Assembly: GCA_002719615.1 (NCBI GenBank)
Contig: PBHZ01000017.1
Location: 1-11,330, forward strand
Reading direction: 5' to 3'
From: Methanobacteriota archaeon
GTDB lineage: Archaea > Thermoplasmatota > Poseidoniia > Poseidoniales > Thalassarchaeaceae
DNA: 11,330 bases
The notes beneath the pieces are model-generated. The model was given only the letters and a program-made list of their open reading frames with translations. It ran no database searches and was not told the origin of the DNA. Both the position numbers and the translations under genes were made by a program. This document shows positions 7,779 to 11,330 of this stretch, piece after piece; positions within the stretch are counted from its first letter, which is position 1; each line of letters begins with the position of its first letter.

Positions 7779-9032
7779 TTAAATCTCTGAATAGTAATCA
7801 GAGATAGCATGCTCTAATTGTAATGCCACTTGTTGTTCATCTAAAGATTGGGTGATTCCGTTGCGCCGTAGTACTTCTCCGTTGACAAAGACATCAAGAC
7901 ATTTTGCACCAGAATAAATTAAATTTGATAGTAAACGACGTCCGTTTTTCCCATAGGGGCGCATCCGAATATCATCCAAATCCCATGTAACCCAATCAGT
8001 AGAACCTTTAGTAGCAAGATTCCATGTTTCATTTGGATTAAGTATTCTAGCATCCCAATGGTCATGTCTTTGAATAATGCTAGCAATTTTTGCCTCTGTT
8101 CTTAGATCTAAGCTATTGTTACTAGCGGCCCCATCTGTACCTAATCTAATATCCACTCCTGCCTCTTTCATGGCTGGATATGACATTGTCCCACCACATG
8201 CCAATTTCTGATTACTGGTCGGACAATGTACTGCATGTGCACCATGATTTGCTAAAATACGCATTTCTTTTTTTGTAACCCATCCACAATGTGCGCAAAT
8301 AGTTCCTTCAGTAAAATAATCAATTGAATCAAGATATTCTACTGGATACATACCTGTAGTCGCATGACAATCCGCTACTTCTTGGCGAGTTTCAGATGTA
8401 TGAATACTAAGTTTGCAGCCAGTTTGTTTTGAAATCTCAGAAGACGTGTGTAGTGTTTCTTCTGAACAAGCATAAACTGAATGATTGCCGATACCATATT
8501 CTACCCTTTCTGGTACAGAAGAACCTTGTGAAATTAAATTTTTTACTCGCCTTAATGCATTACCAGAATCTTGTTCTTCTGAAGTAAAAGGGAAATCGGT
8601 TATCGGACCACAAACAATGGCTCTCAAACCTGTATCTGAAATTACCTTTCCAACAACATCGGGATGAAAATACATATCACAGGCGAAGGTTGTTCCAGTG
8701 CTTATTAATTCGGCTGCAGCTGCTCTGGTACCAATCTCCACAAATTCTCTTGTAAGTTTTTTCTCTACAGGCCAAATAGATTTCTGCAACCATTCCTTGA
8801 GTGGCAAACCTTCACCCATAGATCTATTCAGTATCATTGCCATGTGTGTATGCCAGTTTTGTAGACTTCTAGTAATTAATCGATTAGAGCCGTCTATTGT
8901 TTCTATTACATCTTCATCTCCGTTACTAATACTATATTCGCCATCTTTATTAATCAGAAAATTACCTTTTTTAATTTGACCATCGTGATCTAATATAGTT
9001 GTATTAATGATACGTCTTATTCCAGAATCCAT
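7779..9032 (-). CDS. Amidohydrolase of the MTA/SAH deaminase family
   Basis: Members deaminate 5'-methylthioadenosine, S-adenosylhomocysteine or related adenosines to inosine analogues, recycling S-adenosylmethionine by-products. The 417-residue protein keeps the metal site: HTH (H61, H63), H211 and catalytic E214 in HTSET, and D300 in GTDGAASNNSLDL. It also has H184 in GNHSVYACS, AHCGWV and HCPTSNQKL. Two oddities bear on substrate. The arginine which, as I recall, contacts the SAH carboxylate in the Thermotoga enzyme appears to be C141 or G142 here. The usual C-terminal stretch between the T-x-x-G-A-x-A-x-G helix and the A-D-L-V strand seems about 18 residues shorter (near residues 341-347), although the flanking DLDDIRMRP and VFVNGEVL strands remain. 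It starts 24 bases after the fumarylacetoacetate-hydrolase-family gene and is probably cotranscribed. The family is secure; the exact substrate is not. Confidence 0.85.
   Translation of the reverse strand: MDSGIRRIINTTILDHDGQIKKGNFLINKDGEYSISNGDEDVIETIDGSNRLITRSLQNWHTHMAMILNRSMGEGLPLKEWLQKSIWPVEKKLTREFVEIGTRAAAAELISTGTTFACDMYFHPDVVGKVISDTGLRAIVCGPITDFPFTSEEQDSGNALRRVKNLISQGSSVPERVEYGIGNHSVYACSEETLHTSSEISKQTGCKLSIHTSETRQEVADCHATTGMYPVEYLDSIDYFTEGTICAHCGWVTKKEMRILANHGAHAVHCPTSNQKLACGGTMSYPAMKEAGVDIRLGTDGAASNNSLDLRTEAKIASIIQRHDHWDARILNPNETWNLATKGSTDWVTWDLDDIRMRPYGKNGRRLLSNLIYSGAKCLDVFVNGEVLRRNGITQSLDEQQVALQLEHAISDYYSEI
7783..7805. terminator. Perfect 8-base-pair hairpin at the convergent gene ends, possible bidirectional terminator
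   Basis: ATCTCTGA (7783-7790) and TCAGAGAT (7798-7805) are exact inverted copies around a 7-base loop. It starts 7 bases after the maeB stop and lies inside the last codons of the facing amidohydrolase gene, so either transcript could form it. There is no U-run of the bacterial intrinsic type, and archaeal termination depends mostly on U-tracts, so the terminator role is a guess; it could instead stabilise 3' ends. Confidence 0.35.
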
Positions 9033-9040
9033 AGTAATTA

Positions 9041-9046
9041 CCTTTC
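9041..9046 (-). promoter_or_regulatory. Ribosome-binding site of the amidohydrolase gene
   Basis: On the minus strand GAAAGG lies 8 bases before the ATG at 9032, inside the 24-base spacer after the upstream gene. Its presence fits an internal gene of an operon, while the first gene of the pair has no such site. Confidence 0.45.
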
Positions 9047-9056
9047 TTTTATCTAA

Positions 9057-9656
9057 CTAAACACACTTAGTATGAAATTTACTAATTATCTTACCCTCTG
9101 AATTACTCATCCATGCTTCAACTATATCTCCTTTTTTTAATGCACTAACTCCTTTTGGAGTACCTGTCCATATCAGATCGCCGGGAGAGAGACCGTACCA
9201 TTCAGTAAGAATTTTCAATATTTCACTGACTGAATGAATCATTAAGTTGGTAGATGCAGATTGTTTTAATTCACCATTAACACTCAAATTTATTTCGACT
9301 GGTTTTTCATCCCAAGAAGTCCAAGTACCTAATATTGCTGAATTTTTAAACCCCTTTCCTTCTAGCCACGGCCATCCTTTTTCTTTTGCTAACGTTTGTC
9401 GTGTTCTATTTGTCAAATCATTACCTATACACATCTGCGAAGGTTGTAAGTCCTCCCCTAATCTAATTACCATTTCAACTTCATGATCGACGTGTTCTTC
9501 AGGATTTGGCAAATAGATTATATTATTACCTTCATTATCAGATTCTAAATGAGATGTTTCTGGCATTAAGAAAAAACGAGGATATGAAGTTATATCTCCT
9601 TTAATCTCTTTAGCATGTTCAACATAGTTTCTGAAAACCGCCCAGCCTACGCCCAT
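9057..9656 (-). CDS. Fumarylacetoacetate hydrolase family protein (FAHD1/YcgM-like acylpyruvase fold)
   Basis: This family cleaves C-C bonds or decarboxylates 2-oxo acids such as acylpyruvates, fumarylpyruvate or oxaloacetate with a divalent metal. The 199 residues cover the whole core: FRNYVEHAKE (the usual G-R-N-Y-x-x-H-A-K-E), PETSHL, the metal glutamates in HEVE (E59, E61), GNDLTNR with metal ligand D80, GWPWLEGKGF with K101, and GLSPGDLIWTGTPKGV (155-170). It is a short version: E61 to D80 is about 10 residues closer than in FAHD1, and the usual D-x-T-A-R-D reads D-L-T-N-R-T. A stop two codons upstream makes the ATG at 9656 the first possible ATG. There is no Shine-Dalgarno site, and a TATA-like TATAAT about 28 bases upstream suggests a leaderless mRNA. 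It leads the two-gene unit with the deaminase. The substrate cannot be told from sequence. Confidence 0.85.
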   Translation of the reverse strand: MGVGWAVFRNYVEHAKEIKGDITSYPRFFLMPETSHLESDNEGNNIIYLPNPEEHVDHEVEMVIRLGEDLQPSQMCIGNDLTNRTRQTLAKEKGWPWLEGKGFKNSAILGTWTSWDEKPVEINLSVNGELKQSASTNLMIHSVSEILKILTEWYGLSPGDLIWTGTPKGVSALKKGDIVEAWMSNSEGKIISKFHTKCV

Positions 9657-9743
9657 GACTTAGCCAGCGAACATTGTATCATTATACCATCGATGATAAT
9701 ATAATCCGAGAGATTGAATAATCCCTGATGCCTGTAAGAAACC
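9657..9743. promoter_or_regulatory. Compact divergent promoter with back-to-back TATA-like boxes around a palindrome
   Basis: This 87-base spacer serves the fumarylacetoacetate-hydrolase-family gene (minus) and dnaJ (plus). The palindrome CATCGATG (9688-9695) lies between a minus-strand TATAAT (9681-9686) and a plus-strand TATAAT (9700-9705). The minus box is about 28 bases from the ATG at 9656, so that mRNA would be leaderless. The plus box predicts a start near 9730 and a leader of about 15 bases for dnaJ, which lacks a clear Shine-Dalgarno site. A protein bound at the palindrome could affect both genes. Confidence 0.45.
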
Positions 9744-10685
9744 ATGAGTGGGGATGCGTATGATATTCTGGGCGTTTCATCTGATGCTACTGATTCACAC
9801 ATAAAAAGAAATTACAGACGTTTAGCTCGACAATATCATCCTGACAGAAATCCTGATGATCAGGCTGCTGAAGAACGATTTAAGTCCATACAAACCGCTT
9901 ATGAACAAATCGGAACTACAGAGTCAAGAGCAGAATATGATCAAAAAATAAGAATGGAGGAAATGTTCCGAGGAGGGAGGAGAAGTACATTTAATGGAGG
10001 ATTTGGTGGTTTTGATATTGGAGATATATTCTCTCAATTTAGAAACAATGGCAGAGATAATATATCAAATCAAAGACCTGATTTAGATAGACAAGAAGAA
10101 AATATTAAAGGATCTAATATAGAATCTGGATTGGATATTTCGTTAAAACAAGCAATCGATGGTGCAAGTATTAAATTTAGTCATCGTAGATTTAAAGTGT
10201 GTGAAAAATGTAATGGAAGTACTTTTGGAACTTCAAGAAATTGTAGTGCATGTGGAGGAAAGGGAGTAAAAACAAAAAAAAGTACAATTACAATCAAAGT
10301 ACCTCCTAATGCTAAACATGGACAGTTATTGAGGCTCAAGAAAATGGGACATGAACATCCACAAGGAAATCCCGGTGACTTAATTATTTCATTGAGGCTT
10401 GATGCAGAAGAAGGCAGACGTTGGGAGGGAGATCGTCTGATTCAAGAAGTTCCAGTTACAATTACCAAACTTTTACTTGGTGGTAAAGTAAAAATTCGTA
10501 CTCCTTTAGGGAAAATGGTACAGATAGAAATACCTTCAGGCACAAAAATAGGAGATAGACGCAGATTAAACGGGCATGGACATGCAGGTGGAATATTAGA
10601 TATTGAGTTTGTTCTCTCAGAAATTGACAATATTACTCCCTCACAAAAAAAAGCATTGGAAGAATTGAGGAAGACTGGGCTTTAA
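9744..10685 (+). CDS. dnaJ: DnaJ (Hsp40) co-chaperone with a single zinc centre
   Basis: DnaJ brings unfolded clients to DnaK and stimulates its ATPase in the cytoplasm. The 313-residue protein has the classical order: J domain (about 4-67) with the essential HPD at 32-34; a Gly/Phe-rich region with GGFGGFDIGDIF (85-96); a cysteine-rich region; then the C-terminal client-binding beta domains, including VPPNAKHGQLLRLKKMG and VPVTITKLLLGGKVKIRTPLG. Standard DnaJ has four CxxCxGxG motifs forming two zinc centres and about 375 residues. Here only two remain, CEKCNG (C153, C156) and CSACGGKG (C167, C170), enough for one zinc ion. By position they could be motifs 1 and 4, so centre II, which in E. 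coli matters for productive DnaK cycling, would be missing. No dnaK or grpE lies in the window. The next plus-strand gene starts 43 bases later. Confidence 0.92.
   Translation: MSGDAYDILGVSSDATDSHIKRNYRRLARQYHPDRNPDDQAAEERFKSIQTAYEQIGTTESRAEYDQKIRMEEMFRGGRRSTFNGGFGGFDIGDIFSQFRNNGRDNISNQRPDLDRQEENIKGSNIESGLDISLKQAIDGASIKFSHRRFKVCEKCNGSTFGTSRNCSACGGKGVKTKKSTITIKVPPNAKHGQLLRLKKMGHEHPQGNPGDLIISLRLDAEEGRRWEGDRLIQEVPVTITKLLLGGKVKIRTPLGKMVQIEIPSGTKIGDRRRLNGHGHAGGILDIEFVLSEIDNITPSQKKALEELRKTGL
10200..10265 (+). other. Reduced DnaJ zinc-binding region (two of the usual four cysteine motifs)
   Basis: Residues 153-174 hold the only four cysteines of the region. They are 13 residues apart as two CxxC pairs joined by a short Gly/Ser/Thr linker. 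The reading frame is intact and the flanking beta segments are normal, so this is a clean shortening, not a frameshift. Confidence 0.8.
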
Positions 10686-10728
10686 AATTAAAACAACTAC
10701 TAATAAATAAAAAATCTGTGGTATTGTT
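10686..10728 (+). promoter_or_regulatory. Short spacer with TATA-like element for the exporter gene
   Basis: The 43 bases after the dnaJ stop contain TAATAAATAAAAA (10701-10713), centred about 22-26 bases before the ATG at 10729, and no Shine-Dalgarno site. This fits a leaderless transcript starting at or next to the ATG. The gene could also be read through from dnaJ. Confidence 0.35.
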
Positions 10729-11330
10729 ATGGAGAACTTTACAAAGGTTATCGATTTTATCTTTCCAAAAAGAAAAGCGATACATATCTTGGTCATATTA
10801 ATTTCTGGTTTTATGTTACCCGGTTTTATTGCTACACTCACTCCAATCGATATAGAATCCTATAATTTAGATTCGCCAGAATTAGAAGCTTCAGAAGTTA
10901 TGAGAGAAGAATTTTCTGGGGCAGGAAATATCTGGGGTTTTGGAATATTTGTAAGAGACTCCCAATACTGGGAAGAATTTGATAGTGAAGTTGATCAAGT
11001 TTCATCTTTTAATGGAGAAGGGCAAGGATTAGATTATCCAACGGGAGGAATCTTAAATCTAACAATACTGAAGGAGATTGATCAAAAGAGAAGTTTGCTC
11101 ATGGAACATGAAATATCAAAATTTTATCTCCCACTAGCCTCTGAAATCTCCGGTAAGCCAATTGAAGGAGTTTTTGACTTAGCAAGTGAATTTAGAGTAT
11201 TCATGGCAGATGAATCATTACTTACAAAACCAAGATTTGATCCTGATGAATTTATACTTCTTCCTGCACCTACTAATTGGAAAGATTGTGGAGATTTAGA
11301 GTGTTTGTCATTTGATGATGAAAATGTTAC
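10729..11330 (+). CDS. RND/MMPL-superfamily exporter, N-terminal part (cut by the right edge)
   Basis: Two hundred codons are open to the window end. The start is basic and short (MENFTKVIDFIFPKRK), followed by a first transmembrane helix at about residues 18-37 (IHILVILISGFMLPGFIATL). Then comes a long extracytoplasmic region with DSPELEASEVMREEFSG, resembling the stretch after helix 1 in archaeal predicted exporters of the RND superfamily, where colliding substrate-domain sequence begins. RND/MMPL proteins use the proton gradient to move lipids, hydrophobic compounds or other cargo; the cargo cannot be inferred here. The ATG at 10729 is the first ATG after an in-frame stop at 10708-10710. 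The remaining helices should lie beyond the window. The family call rests on topology and resemblance, with moderate confidence. Confidence 0.6.
   Translation, partial: MENFTKVIDFIFPKRKAIHILVILISGFMLPGFIATLTPIDIESYNLDSPELEASEVMREEFSGAGNIWGFGIFVRDSQYWEEFDSEVDQVSSFNGEGQGLDYPTGGILNLTILKEIDQKRSLLMEHEISKFYLPLASEISGKPIEGVFDLASEFRVFMADESLLTKPRFDPDEFILLPAPTNWKDCGDLECLSFDDENV

Noticed and set aside
8485..9486. Plus-strand open frames of 60-93 codons opposite the amidohydrolase and the fumarylacetoacetate-hydrolase-family gene
   Set aside because: They are mirror frames of conserved enzyme coding sequence without start signals.
10442..10841. Minus-strand open frames of 62-66 codons over the dnaJ end and exporter start
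   Set aside because: They lie opposite two real genes. The hydrophobic translation of the second simply mirrors the sequence around the exporter start.
1..11330. CRISPR array, tRNA, rRNA, insertion sequence or integrase site
   Set aside because: I looked for regular direct repeats, cloverleaf-like arms, terminal inverted repeats and transposase motifs on both strands and saw none.

Overview
The window is AT-rich and looks like a planktonic marine archaeon. The best guess is the Candidatus Poseidoniia (Marine Group II or III Euryarchaeota). The support is indirect: very large secreted propeller proteins, an RND-superfamily exporter, and AT-rich TATA-like elements about 25-28 bases ahead of start codons that lack a Shine-Dalgarno site, as expected for leaderless archaeal mRNAs. 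Other genes here do carry Shine-Dalgarno sites. No rRNA, tRNA, transposase, integrase or CRISPR array is visible, and nothing is diagnostic for taxonomy, so the assignment is an inference.

Layout. Positions 1-5148 (minus strand) are one uninterrupted open frame of 1716 codons, cut by the left edge. It encodes a secreted protein with a signal peptide, a beta-rich N-terminal region and about 31 tandem beta-propeller blades. In the last 35 visible residues it changes abruptly into sequence resembling the end of a histidine-kinase ATPase domain. A 344-base divergent promoter region follows (5149-5492). Then comes maeB (5493-7775, plus), a malic enzyme fused to a phosphotransacetylase-like domain. 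It converges, with a 3-base gap and a small perfect hairpin, on a two-gene minus-strand unit (9656 down to 7779): a fumarylacetoacetate-hydrolase-family enzyme followed by an MTA/SAH-deaminase-like amidohydrolase. A compact divergent promoter (9657-9743) separates this unit from dnaJ (9744-10685, plus), whose zinc-binding region is reduced to one centre. The window ends inside an RND/MMPL-family membrane exporter gene (from 10729, plus).

How the genes relate. MaeB makes pyruvate from malate and is normally gated by acetyl-CoA through its C-terminal domain. The fumarylacetoacetate-hydrolase-family protein could also act on oxaloacetate-like or acylpyruvate substrates, so a link through C4-to-C3 carbon handling is possible but unproven. 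The deaminase belongs to purine or S-adenosylmethionine by-product salvage. DnaJ is housekeeping protein folding. The propeller protein and the exporter are surface or envelope functions. Apart from the two-gene minus-strand unit, I see no evidence for one shared pathway.

The point most worth following up is the junction near position 105, where the propeller array runs in frame into a histidine-kinase-like tail without the rest of a kinase. It is either an unusual remodelled sensor or an assembly join. Three of the enzymes or chaperones (amidohydrolase, fumarylacetoacetate-hydrolase-family protein, DnaJ) also look compacted relative to their families.
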